DNA from: Candidatus Babeliales bacterium
Lineage (GTDB): Bacteria > Babelota > Babeliae > Babelales > JANWKD01
NCBI GenBank assembly: GCA_025451595.1
Contig: JANWKD010000097.1
Span: 1-9,050 of the forward strand
DNA length: 9,050 nt
Direction: 5' to 3'
The translations under genes were made by a program, and so were the position numbers. How positions within the stretch are numbered: position 1 is the stretch's first letter; each line of letters begins with the position of its first letter. The notes under the pieces were generated by a model, which was given only the letters and a program-made list of their open reading frames with translations, did not search any database and had not been told where the DNA came from. This document shows positions 1 through 6,714 of the stretch, one piece after another.

Positions 1-1
1 A

Positions 2-1378
2 GAAATTGAACAGCAATTATGTGCCTATATATTTCGTGTTTTACGTAAAGAATCAGTCTCTTGTGATCCGATGATGGATAGATCTGAAGTAGTCGAAGAA
101 TTCATTAACCGTATACCAAAACTTTTTTCCATAAAAAAAATAAACTCAATAGAATACATTGAACAGTTGTTACCAATAAGGTATGAATATTCACAAAAAT
201 CAATGCATGGGACTTATATTACCGAGCTTATGTATGAAATCGCGCCGAATGCGAATCTTTGTATGATTAAAGCATGTGATGATTATGGTATGTCAGAAAA
301 ATCAATCTTCATGAAAGCTCTACGAAAAGCGACGAGTAGTGACATTGATATCCTGAACTTAAGTTTAACGTTCATCGATCCAATATGTACCTATGATAGT
401 CAATTAAATCAAATGAAACAATTCATATCGTCAATTCCTTTTGTGACCATTGCATCTGGAAATAACGTATTTAACCGATGCTATTTAACCGAAGGAACAA
501 ACGCATTTCGTATCGGCGCCTTTGGTGTTCATAATGAAGGCTGCTTTATTGCACCATTTTGTCCCAAAGAAAAAAAAGGCATACAAGCACCAGGTATCAA
601 TATTAAGTGCCAATCTAACGTTATGAATGGTACCTCTATGGCAACTGCTTTAATGAGCGGCTTATTCGCTTTGCTATACGCTGAATCGAAAGAATATTTA
701 AATACGGACCAAATTAAAAAAATAGTTTATGCAGCAGCATTTCAGATGCATGATACTATTGAATGGCAAGGGCAAATGGTCATTGATATGCGTACTGCAT
801 TATTTATCGCTCAATTACTTAAGCATATACAGGTAATATGGAATAATCCTGAGTTATTTGCGATTTATTTTGATTATTTGCTTGTTACCATTGTCATTAT
901 TCTCATAGAACCAGTTTATTTTCATTGTCTGACCAATAATATTGACCCCAATTTTAAGTTGCATTATTTTGATACGTTATTTTATCCCCAGAAAACTCTG
1001 GCTTTGAAGCCAGAGATGAATGGCAAGATTCCGACTTCGCCGAGGCTTCGACGGACAGGTCGTTTTCCGGGGTCCCCGATACTGGGTCCCAATCGCAAGA
1101 TTGGGTTAATATCACGGCTTTTAAGCCGTGTGCGGGGTTCATTATCATATGACAAAAAAAATACTGGAAATCAAGAACCACAAAATCTATCATCACTAGA
1201 CGAAAGCATGCGAGATATGATTTTGGCGGTACTCGCACGTATGAAAGTATCTGCGGGGGGTAAATGTTTACATAATATATATTATCAGACTTATAGGTTA
1301 TGGCCAACCAAACGCCCTATCTTTGGTTTGCAATTCGCGCAAACGAATTTTCAGAGCGCCATAAACCACATAACGTAA
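2..1378 (+). CDS. Subtilisin-like (S8) serine protease, 5' partial, with C-terminal membrane segment
   Basis: The frame is open from base 2 with no required start, so the gene begins left of the window; an internal ATG at 71 is not a convincing start. Seen: the S8 His motif HGT (His codon 206-208) followed by APNANL, a LNLSL strand, the oxyanion region IASGNN (Asn codon about 461-463), APG, and the Ser motif NGTSMAT (Ser codon 635-637). The catalytic Asp block (D-T/S-G) is not in the 68 residues preceding His, so it lies further upstream or is lost. After the protease domain a hydrophobic stretch at about 850-920 looks like a membrane helix, suggesting a membrane-anchored exported protease. 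Bases 986-1137 of the ORF are a hairpin array that does not look like normal coding DNA. The ORF then continues (a helix-like DESMRDMILAVLARMK) and overlaps the 3' end of ruvC by 62 bp. The protease identity is fairly sure; the true C-terminus is not. Substrate unknown. Confidence 0.82.
   Translation, partial: EIEQQLCAYIFRVLRKESVSCDPMMDRSEVVEEFINRIPKLFSIKKINSIEYIEQLLPIRYEYSQKSMHGTYITELMYEIAPNANLCMIKACDDYGMSEKSIFMKALRKATSSDIDILNLSLTFIDPICTYDSQLNQMKQFISSIPFVTIASGNNVFNRCYLTEGTNAFRIGAFGVHNEGCFIAPFCPKEKKGIQAPGINIKCQSNVMNGTSMATALMSGLFALLYAESKEYLNTDQIKKIVYAAAFQMHDTIEWQGQMVIDMRTALFIAQLLKHIQVIWNNPELFAIYFDYLLVTIVIILIEPVYFHCLTNNIDPNFKLHYFDTLFYPQKTLALKPEMNGKIPTSPRLRRTGRFPGSPILGPNRKIGLISRLLSRVRGSLSYDKKNTGNQEPQNLSSLDESMRDMILAVLARMKVSAGGKCLHNIYYQTYRLWPTKRPIFGLQFAQTNFQSAINHIT
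986..1137. repeat. G+C-rich array of hairpins embedded in the protease ORF
   Basis: Several perfect inverted repeats lie within 150 bp: CTCTGGCT-ttga-AGCCAGAG (996-1015), GAAT-ggcaag-ATTC (1018-1031), CGGGG-t-CCCCG (1068-1078), CCCAATC-gcaa-GATTGGG (1088-1105) and CACGGCTT-tt-AAGCCGTG (1113-1130). CCCC at 986-989 can pair with GGGG at 1134-1137. The two outer hairpins share the apex GGCTTTnAAGCC with different base-paired lower stems, and the two inner ones share GCAAGATT, giving a near-mirror order around a G+C-rich centre. It is much richer in G+C than its surroundings and stays open in the protease frame, encoding a basic, Arg/Pro/Gly-rich segment. This resembles palindromic elements known to insert in frame in other bacteria (for example Rickettsia palindromic elements), but membership in any named family is not established. 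Confidence 0.7.
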
Positions 1379-1817
1379 TTGCAATGGCATCGGTGACATC
1401 GGCTTTCTCCGGTGCTTTGAGTAACGGAAATAATGTTAAAATAACACGAGCAACTTGATCTTTTGATGCGCCACCAAAACCAGTGATAGATAATTTGATA
1501 TCGCGCGGTGAAAATTCATGCAGTCGTAATGCGTATTGATGCGACAAGAGATATAGATTGCCACGTAAGTAACCAAGTTTGAGGAAATTTTGTGCGTTTT
1601 TTCCCAAAAAAGGAGTTTCGAGTGCAATGTCAGTGATTAAGTATTGTTTTATTTTATCCGTAAAAAATTCATAAAAAAGATGAATGCGTTCAGCAAGGCT
1701 TTTGGTTGGATTGAGTTTTAAATATCCATGGTCAATTAATAGAGTTTTATGCGATTCTTTCTTAATGATGCCAAAACCAGTTACTTGAAATCCCGGGTCA
1801 ATGCCTAATAAAATCAT
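1317..1817 (-). CDS. ruvC: Holliday junction resolvase RuvC
   Basis: RuvC is the dimeric endonuclease that cuts Holliday junctions delivered by the RuvAB branch-migration complex during recombinational repair. The 166-aa product has the family's normal length. Seen: the N-terminal strand LLGIDPG with catalytic Asp7, the second acidic residue Glu67 in ALETPF, and the C-terminal pair Asp140/Asp143 in ADVTDAIAI; all four metal-binding carboxylates are kept. The usual QVF-type sequence after the glutamate is TPF here. The ATG at 1817 gives the standard MILLGIDPG start; no strong Shine-Dalgarno precedes it. It lies 69 bp after the stop of the 396-aa coiled-coil gene on the same strand, with a run of T after that stop but no clear terminator, so read-through is possible. 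ruvA and ruvB are not in the window. Its 3' end overlaps the convergent protease ORF. Confidence 0.97.
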   Translation of the reverse strand: MILLGIDPGFQVTGFGIIKKESHKTLLIDHGYLKLNPTKSLAERIHLFYEFFTDKIKQYLITDIALETPFLGKNAQNFLKLGYLRGNLYLLSHQYALRLHEFSPRDIKLSITGFGGASKDQVARVILTLFPLLKAPEKADVTDAIAITLCGLWRSENSFARIANQR

Positions 1818-1886
1818 CTTGCTATTTCATGTGTATCAGATTTAATTTTTTGTTTTTAATCTAATCAAGGAATAACAAAAAAGCAA

Positions 1887-3077
1887 TTATAAGTTTTGTA
1901 ACGTTTGTGCAATATTTTGATCTTTAGCATCGTCAATTGCTTGATCGTAACTTTTAACATATCCCGAATGCTCCGCATCGATTTGAGCAATATTGCTGTC
2001 AATAAGCGCTTTATTCTCACGTAAATTTTTGTATGCTTGATCCAATGCTTTTCTCTTTAAGGAATCCACTGGTTCGTCTTTAATCTCAGATTGATAAACG
2101 CTACTAATACTACCCATCGTATATTGAAAAGAATCCGCAAGAGGTATGCCCAGGACTTCATACGGATTTGGTTCCCCGAATAACTGTTTATAGCGATTAT
2201 TTAAATAGTTGTTGGTTGTCGATTCAGGTGTAAGGTTTTTCAGAATTGAAGAAAGTCGATTAAGCGACCCCTCCGGTAAATTCTTTAATAGCTGCTTTGC
2301 ATCACGATACGGATCTTCTGCGATAACGGCATTAGATATTTTATCAGCATACGCATCTTTGAGTTGAGAATATTTTTTTACTAATTGCTCGTATTCTTTA
2401 CCATATTTCGAGGCATTATTTTGCAAAGCTATTCGATCGTTCCATGAAGCAACTTTGCTATACCCAGGCGTTCGTGCGTCAAGCAACTTATTTTCATAAG
2501 CGACAAGTGAGTCTTGGGCTTGTCGAAATGACCTTTTTGCTACATTAAGAGAGGCGTTGGTAGAAAAAATACTCGCTAATCTATCCCAAGTCGATACTAA
2601 GGAATCAAGAATAGACGATACAACCCCTTTTGTCTGTATCGGTTTATTTATGACAATATTAGTGCCTTGATCGCCACTTGAAATCTCAGCATTTAATAGC
2701 TGATCTTTATAGATGTCTAACGTATCTAATTCTTTTTGGGAAGAATCCAAATCTTGTTGAACGGTAGTAAGTTTTTTCTTTGCATCGTTAATTATAAGGG
2801 TTTGATCCAAAAGTCCCTGTTCTATTGCTTGACGTCTTGGATCGCGTATGGGTATTTTTAATCGATCTTGAGCCAAGCGATCCTTCTCTTTTTGCGCGTC
2901 ATCGATGTTTTGTTGCAATTCTCGATTCTTTTGCGTTAAATCTTGAACCTTGCTTTGTTGTTCATCGATTTGAGTGTTTACCTCGTCTAAACTCATTTTT
3001 TCCGGAGAGATACAAAAGAGCAAACCGGTGCTTATAGTGAACAATAGAATCTGAATATATTTATTAATAGTATACAT
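1887..3077 (-). CDS. Secreted coiled-coil protein with J-domain-like C-terminal segment (396 aa)
   Basis: Not a family I can name. Residues 1-24 form an N-terminal hydrophobic signal segment (KYIQILLFTISTGLLFC), so the product is probably exported; LLFC is not a proper lipobox. Residues 28-125 are charged and Gln/Glu/Lys/Asp-rich with heptad character (coiled coil). A short segment at 152-171 (SSILDSLVSTWDRLASIFS) aligns with the next gene's GDFFSSVWNSVKNLFS. More helical sequence follows at 180-250. Residues 304-352 start NPYEVLGI and end KALDQAYKNL, which resembles helices I and III of a J-domain, but the HPD tripeptide is absent. The C-terminus is again helical. It starts 14 bp after the stop of the 465-aa gene, with an AAGGG Shine-Dalgarno-like sequence in that gap, so the two are almost surely one operon. 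The shared layout indicates an ancient tandem duplication. Function unknown; a structural or envelope role is inference. Confidence 0.85.
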   Translation of the reverse strand: MYTINKYIQILLFTISTGLLFCISPEKMSLDEVNTQIDEQQSKVQDLTQKNRELQQNIDDAQKEKDRLAQDRLKIPIRDPRRQAIEQGLLDQTLIINDAKKKLTTVQQDLDSSQKELDTLDIYKDQLLNAEISSGDQGTNIVINKPIQTKGVVSSILDSLVSTWDRLASIFSTNASLNVAKRSFRQAQDSLVAYENKLLDARTPGYSKVASWNDRIALQNNASKYGKEYEQLVKKYSQLKDAYADKISNAVIAEDPYRDAKQLLKNLPEGSLNRLSSILKNLTPESTTNNYLNNRYKQLFGEPNPYEVLGIPLADSFQYTMGSISSVYQSEIKDEPVDSLKRKALDQAYKNLRENKALIDSNIAQIDAEHSGYVKSYDQAIDDAKDQNIAQTLQNL

Positions 3078-3091
3078 ACTATACCCTTTTT

Positions 3092-4489
3092 TTATAAATT
3101 CCCTAATGAACTTTGATTTTGAGCTTGTTTTTGCAACAACTGATTTACGGCACTGCTTATTTGAGTCAGTGAATCATTCATCTTTTGTAGTTGGCTTTGA
3201 GATCGTGCCAACTCTTTATCGAATTGCTCTTTCAATGCGCTGGTAAATTGAGGATCCTGATAAATGAGATCGTAAATCGTTTTTATTAAGTCTAATCTAT
3301 TATCTATTTGCTCTTTATTAACTTGCAATTCTCTATAGGCATTTTTTTGTTCGGCTGTTGGATTTTTTATCGATGAAAATATTTTTTTTATGCCATCTCG
3401 ATTAACTACATAACGGCGAACATCAAGTATCCCTAAAGCACTATAAGGATTTTTCTCATCATGACTAAATTCATACATACTATCTTTAATAGTATCAGAT
3501 ATATCTATTGGTAGCTGGCCTCCATGATAGAGTAGCCTTGCTATATCATCACGTTGAACTTTGTATTGTCTAATAGCTTCTTGATATCCATTAATTTTGT
3601 CTTGATAACTCTTTATTTGTGATGAATCCGAAAAACTAGCCGGATTTGCAAAAGAAGCCGGGTCTTGTATGTAAATAGTAGATGGGATCTCGTTAATAGA
3701 CTTTTTAATCATATCCTGCAACTCAGTACTTGCTTTGAATGCCTCTTTCAGAGAATCCTGTGCATTCTTATAATCTTGTACATATTTATAATAGGCGGTA
3801 CCAAATTTTGCTTTATTTCGTTGTTCTTGAAGAGCTTGCCAACTCAATTCATCAATGTTTTCTTCTTTTTGTTCATTAATAATCTCGAGTTCATATTTGG
3901 TAAGTTCTTCTTGAGCATGAGAAAAATCGGACTCTTTTTCAGCCATTACCGAGGCCTTATTCGTTTCAGGATGTTTTGCGCGAGAAAACAGATTTTTAAC
4001 CGAGTTCCAAACACTGCTAAAAAAATCACCGATACGCTGACTCACCGTTTTAGGCGTTACCGGTTGTTCACTTCCCGAACTCATCAAATTTTGTAACTCT
4101 GAATTCAATAGTTCTAATTTACGAGTAAGTTCATTAATTTTTTCTTGTGATTGTTTCATACCCTCTTGTGACTGAGCAATTGTCTCATCGATTTCTTTTT
4201 TATCCGCTGCTAATGTTTTTAGGTGAGCTTGAATGTCACTCGTATCGCTACCCCATGGGCGATTGCGTAATTCACGTAATTTTTCATCAATTTGAGCCTG
4301 GATATCTTTTTGATCTATTTGATCCCGATCTAAAGTAACTTTGAGCTCTTCTATAGTATTATGTTCGTTTCTTAACTGATGTTCTAATTCATTTTTCTGA
4401 TCTTGTAATTGTTCTTGAGTGGGCAACTTTTCAGAGGAATAGCTGAAAGCGACACCCAATGCAAAAAGCAACAATAATATCTTTTTCAT
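3092..4489 (-). CDS. Secreted coiled-coil protein, paralogue of the 396-aa protein (465 aa)
   Basis: Unrecognised family. I place the start at the ATG at 4489, giving a classic signal peptide (MKKILLLLFALGVAFS, cleavage around residue 16-19). A longer reading from TTG at 4501 adds only four residues and lacks a ribosome site; a GGGA lies 6 nt before the ATG. Residues 22-136 are a strongly charged coiled coil; 151-170 contains GDFFSSVWNSVKNLFSR; 180-265 is helical with KFGTAYYKYVQDYKNAQDSL, matching KYGKEYEQLVKKYSQLKDAY of the downstream paralogue. A small duplication (DPASFANPASFS) sits at 276-287. Residues 347-396 begin NPYSALGI and end in EQKNAYRELQVNKEQID, a J-domain-like segment without HPD. 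The last 50 residues are Gln/Ser-rich coiled coil. It is first in a two-gene operon, preceded by the promoter and palindrome at 4531-4569. Probably periplasmic or surface; function unknown. Confidence 0.86.
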   Translation of the reverse strand: MKKILLLLFALGVAFSYSSEKLPTQEQLQDQKNELEHQLRNEHNTIEELKVTLDRDQIDQKDIQAQIDEKLRELRNRPWGSDTSDIQAHLKTLAADKKEIDETIAQSQEGMKQSQEKINELTRKLELLNSELQNLMSSGSEQPVTPKTVSQRIGDFFSSVWNSVKNLFSRAKHPETNKASVMAEKESDFSHAQEELTKYELEIINEQKEENIDELSWQALQEQRNKAKFGTAYYKYVQDYKNAQDSLKEAFKASTELQDMIKKSINEIPSTIYIQDPASFANPASFSDSSQIKSYQDKINGYQEAIRQYKVQRDDIARLLYHGGQLPIDISDTIKDSMYEFSHDEKNPYSALGILDVRRYVVNRDGIKKIFSSIKNPTAEQKNAYRELQVNKEQIDNRLDLIKTIYDLIYQDPQFTSALKEQFDKELARSQSQLQKMNDSLTQISSAVNQLLQKQAQNQSSLGNL

Positions 4490-4530
4490 ATCCTGTCCCA
4501 AATATATGCCGTTAATACTTCATAGCTCTA

Positions 4531-4559
4531 CTTATAAGGATACATCTTTTGTATTGCAA
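4531..4559 (-). promoter_or_regulatory. Predicted sigma-70-type promoter of the 465/396-aa operon
   Basis: On the minus strand TTGCAA (-35, 4554-4559) and TATAAG (-10, 4531-4536) are separated by exactly 17 bp. TATAAG matches five of six consensus bases and TTGCAA four. The start of transcription would fall about 35 nt before the ATG at 4489. The -35 is one half of the palindrome at 4551-4569. The promoter upstream of the 162-aa gene has the same arrangement, which supports both. Confidence 0.55.
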
Positions 4560-4569
4560 ATTGCAATAT
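4551..4569. promoter_or_regulatory. Palindromic operator candidate, copy A
   Basis: TATTGCAA-A-TTGCAATA (4552-4568) is a perfect inverted repeat with a 1-bp centre. The same 18-bp core TATTGCAAATTGCAATAT occurs in inverted orientation at 5291-5309 and nowhere else in the window. The stem is A/T-rich with almost no loop and is not followed by a T run in the direction of transcription, so a protein-binding site fits better than a terminator. It overlaps the -35 of the predicted promoter, the usual position for a repressor operator. Confidence 0.55.
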
Positions 4570-4630
4570 ATTTTAGGGGTTATTGGTGAAGAAAGCCGAT
4601 TTAGGAAGCAAACAGCCCTTCTAGTCTCCT

Positions 4631-4673
4631 GAGAGAATCTTCCAAATCTAGATATCTAGAAAGAAGCTCTCTC
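4631..4673 (-). other. Long stem-loop just after the 162-aa gene
   Basis: Beginning 5 nt past the stop codon on the minus strand, GAGAGA/TCTCTC and CTTC/GAAG arms enclose the perfect 14-bp palindrome TCTAGATATCTAGA (4647-4660). Together they can fold into one extended hairpin with an ATAT loop. No U tract follows, so it is not a standard intrinsic terminator; it could protect the mRNA 3' end or act as an atypical terminator. Confidence 0.45.
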
Positions 4674-4678
4674 TCCTT

Positions 4679-5167
4679 TTACTCTCTTTGAAATTGTAAT
4701 ATTTTTATACAGACAGTTCCTTCAGCTCGTTTATTGTTTATGCAATCTTGATATTTACTAACACGAGCATCAATTTCTTTAATCTCTTGCTTGAGGCGAG
4801 CAATCTCATTATCATTTTGCATAACAATATCCTGCGTTAATCCAAGCGATATACTACGTTTCCGATCATCTTCCAAAGTCTTCATTTTAGTTTTAGATCC
4901 TTGATATTGATTAAGAGTATTAGTAAGTACAGCAAGATCATAATTCGTCACTGCAACCTTATAATCGTAATCAGCTATATCTGGTGATGATGGATTTGTC
5001 CTCTCCAGTTCATTTCGTTCTTTTTCTAAGGCTTTTAAAACGCCTAAACCAACCTTTTTATCCTTAATCTCATTATTGAGAATAGATTCGGTATCACCGT
5101 AACAGATGAATGGAAATGTTGTAAGTGCAAATATGCACAAAATAAATTTATCTATATATTTGATCAT
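4679..5167 (-). CDS. Small secreted coiled-coil protein (162 aa), unknown function
   Basis: No recognisable family. The ATG at 5167 has a good Shine-Dalgarno (GGAG, 5 nt spacer). Residues 1-24 are a signal peptide (KFILCIFALTTFPFICYG, likely cleaved after YG; not a lipobox). The mature part is almost all helix: 27-57 charged, 65-90 containing DYDYKVAVTNYDLAVLTNTL, and 95-140 with a heptad-like NEIARLKQEIKEIDARVSKY. Two cysteines near the C-terminus (about 142 and 152) could form a disulphide in the periplasm. It lacks the J-like segment of the two downstream coiled-coil proteins, so it is a companion rather than a clear paralogue. It stands alone between two copies of the same palindrome, and its predicted promoter shares the design of the 465/396-aa operon promoter, suggesting joint regulation. 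A role with those two proteins is inference. Confidence 0.82.
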   Translation of the reverse strand: MIKYIDKFILCIFALTTFPFICYGDTESILNNEIKDKKVGLGVLKALEKERNELERTNPSSPDIADYDYKVAVTNYDLAVLTNTLNQYQGSKTKMKTLEDDRKRSISLGLTQDIVMQNDNEIARLKQEIKEIDARVSKYQDCINNKRAEGTVCIKILQFQRE

Positions 5168-5270
5168 CTTATCTCCGCTTTTAATCTGTATAGGACATGT
5201 ATGTTTTTATTACTATAAATAGCTTGTTTTGTGTTTATTCCAGTGATGAACCAATTAAGCTAGTCTATTA

Positions 5271-5299
5271 TTAATAAGCATACAAAAAACATATTGCAA
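5271..5299 (-). promoter_or_regulatory. Predicted promoter of the 162-aa gene
   Basis: On the minus strand TTGCAA (5294-5299) is followed after exactly 17 bp by TATTAA (5271-5276), a weaker -10 matching four of six consensus bases. The spacer and -10 share GTAT-n-CTTAT-n-A at identical positions with the promoter at 4531-4559. The untranslated leader would be about 95 nt. Confidence 0.45.
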
Positions 5300-5309
5300 T
5301 TTGCAATAT
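5291..5309. promoter_or_regulatory. Palindromic operator candidate, copy B
   Basis: ATATTGCAA-T-TTGCAATAT (5291-5309) is a perfect 9+1+9 inverted repeat, the reverse-complement version of copy A, with similar flanks (CATCT before and TTTT after the core when read in a common orientation). On the minus strand it lies 28 bp beyond the dnaB stop and is followed by TTTTTT, so it might also end dnaB transcription. Copy A has no such T run, so the shared function is more likely regulatory. Confidence 0.55.
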
Positions 5310-5336
5310 AAACAGATGAAGAATCTTAGTAAACGA

Positions 5337-6707
5337 TCAGTCCTCAAAATCGGTATCTTCAAATTTGGTAAATTCACGAGCAAAATTTAAGTAAACGGTA
5401 CCAGTTGGCCCATTTCGTTGCTTACCAATAATGAGTTCAGCAATAGAAGGATTTTCAGTATCTTGATTGTATACCACATCACGGTACAAAAACATAATAA
5501 GATCCGCGTCAAATTCAATTGCACCAGATTCACGTAAATCAGAAAGCATCGGTCTTTTATCAACACGACTATCAACGGCTCGCGAAAGCGAAGAAATAGC
5601 AAGTACAGGAATTTCAAGCTCTTTAGCCAATGCTTTTAAGGAACGAGAAATTTCGGATACCTCTTGATGTCTATTTTCATGTCTTTTACTCGTATGAAGC
5701 AGCTGCAAGTAATCAACAATTAAAAATTGAAGGTTATGATCTGCTTTGAGTTTACGTGCTCGGGCACGTAAATCCATCACAGTAGCCATTGGCGTGTCGT
5801 CAATAAACAGTTTGATAGTGGCAAGCTGCCCAGCAACTTTCGTTAACTCAAAAAACTCATTGGATGTAAGAGTGGCGTTCTTAATGTTATGGTGCGGTAT
5901 CCTTGATTCGCCAGACAACAGTCGCAAGGTTAATTGGTCAGCTGCCATTTCCAAAGAAAATATACCAACCGTTTGATTGTTATGAGCAGCAACGCAACCA
6001 AAGCTTAATGCTAAGGCTGTTTTCCCCATCGAAGGACGTGCAGCCAGTACAATAAAATCCCCCTTTTGAAACCCCGACGTCATTTGGTCAAGTTTCTTAT
6101 AACCCGTAGAGATACCCGTTATCCCTTTACTATGACTTTTAATATCAGAAAGATGTTGAAACGTTTTCTTAAGCCATATGTTGAGTTGCACAAAGTTTTG
6201 TTGCGTTCTCTTATTAGATATTTGAAAAATAGTCTGTTCAGCCTGGTCTAGTACCAGCTCTATTTCTTGGTTGTTCTGTTCATAGCAATTAGTAATGATA
6301 GTAGTTGCAGAAGTAATAAGCTCACGTAAAATTGCTTTTTCTTTAATAATTGAGGCGTGTTGATTTATAAAGCCCAGCGAGGGGATATCTTCTTGTAAGG
6401 AAATCAAATAAACAAGTCCGCCCGCCATCTCGAGCTGTCCACTTTTATCTAATTCATCTTGCAATGTTACCAAATCAATGCGTTTATGCTGCTGAGATAA
6501 ATTGACAATAGTTTGATAAATAATTTTATGCGCTGGTTGATAAAAATCCTGAGCAGAAAGCGCGTCGATAATTTGATGTACATATTCGTCATTCAAAAGT
6601 AATGCACTTAATACCGATCGCTCTGCTTCAGGGCTATATGGCAACTGCTTACCAGTAATTTTCTCAGGAGCTATTTTGTTTCTATCAAACTGTTTATCTT
6701 TATTCAT
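5337..6707 (-). CDS. dnaB: Replicative DNA helicase DnaB
   Basis: DnaB is the hexameric helicase that unwinds the fork and recruits primase. The 456-aa product is near full length, with no intein. Seen: N-terminal domain from about residue 22 (LPYSPEAERSVLSALLLND), linker helices 120-195, then the RecA-like motor with Walker A ARPSMGKT (223-230), the catalytic-glutamate strand FSLEM (Glu253), Walker B LIVDYLQLL (329-337), DKRPMLSDLRESGAIE (383-398) and the C-terminal KQRNGPTGTV (429-438) holding the arginine finger. Odd points: the usual SQL of motif H3 reads SSL (371-374 region, codons TCT TCG CTT) and the usual IEQDAD reads IEFDAD. All other motifs are intact, so it is probably functional. 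The start lies 7 bp after the rplI stop, a standard rplI-dnaB pairing and a likely shared transcript. Confidence 0.97.
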   Translation of the reverse strand: MNKDKQFDRNKIAPEKITGKQLPYSPEAERSVLSALLLNDEYVHQIIDALSAQDFYQPAHKIIYQTIVNLSQQHKRIDLVTLQDELDKSGQLEMAGGLVYLISLQEDIPSLGFINQHASIIKEKAILRELITSATTIITNCYEQNNQEIELVLDQAEQTIFQISNKRTQQNFVQLNIWLKKTFQHLSDIKSHSKGITGISTGYKKLDQMTSGFQKGDFIVLAARPSMGKTALALSFGCVAAHNNQTVGIFSLEMAADQLTLRLLSGESRIPHHNIKNATLTSNEFFELTKVAGQLATIKLFIDDTPMATVMDLRARARKLKADHNLQFLIVDYLQLLHTSKRHENRHQEVSEISRSLKALAKELEIPVLAISSLSRAVDSRVDKRPMLSDLRESGAIEFDADLIMFLYRDVVYNQDTENPSIAELIIGKQRNGPTGTVYLNFAREFTKFEDTDFED

Positions 6708-6714
6708 ATATTGA

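Noticed and set aside
986..1137. Hairpin array as a CRISPR, tRNA or integron attC site
   Set aside because: There is no regular repeat-spacer spacing, no cloverleaf with T-loop consensus, and no attC core sites.
954..1307. 117-codon minus-strand reading frame through the hairpin array
   Set aside because: It is antisense to the protease, has no ribosome site or family likeness, and owes its openness to the G+C-rich palindromic segment.
3665..4096. 143-codon plus-strand frame
   Set aside because: It is antisense to the 465-aa coiled-coil gene. Its Phe/Leu-rich composition is what the complement of Lys/Glu/Gln codons gives.
4490..4501. TTG start at 4501 for the 465-aa protein
   Set aside because: The ATG at 4489 gives a textbook signal peptide; the TTG has no ribosome site and adds only four residues.
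4551..4569. Palindrome copy A read as an intrinsic terminator
   Set aside because: The stem is A/T-rich with essentially no loop and there is no T tract after it on the transcribed strand.
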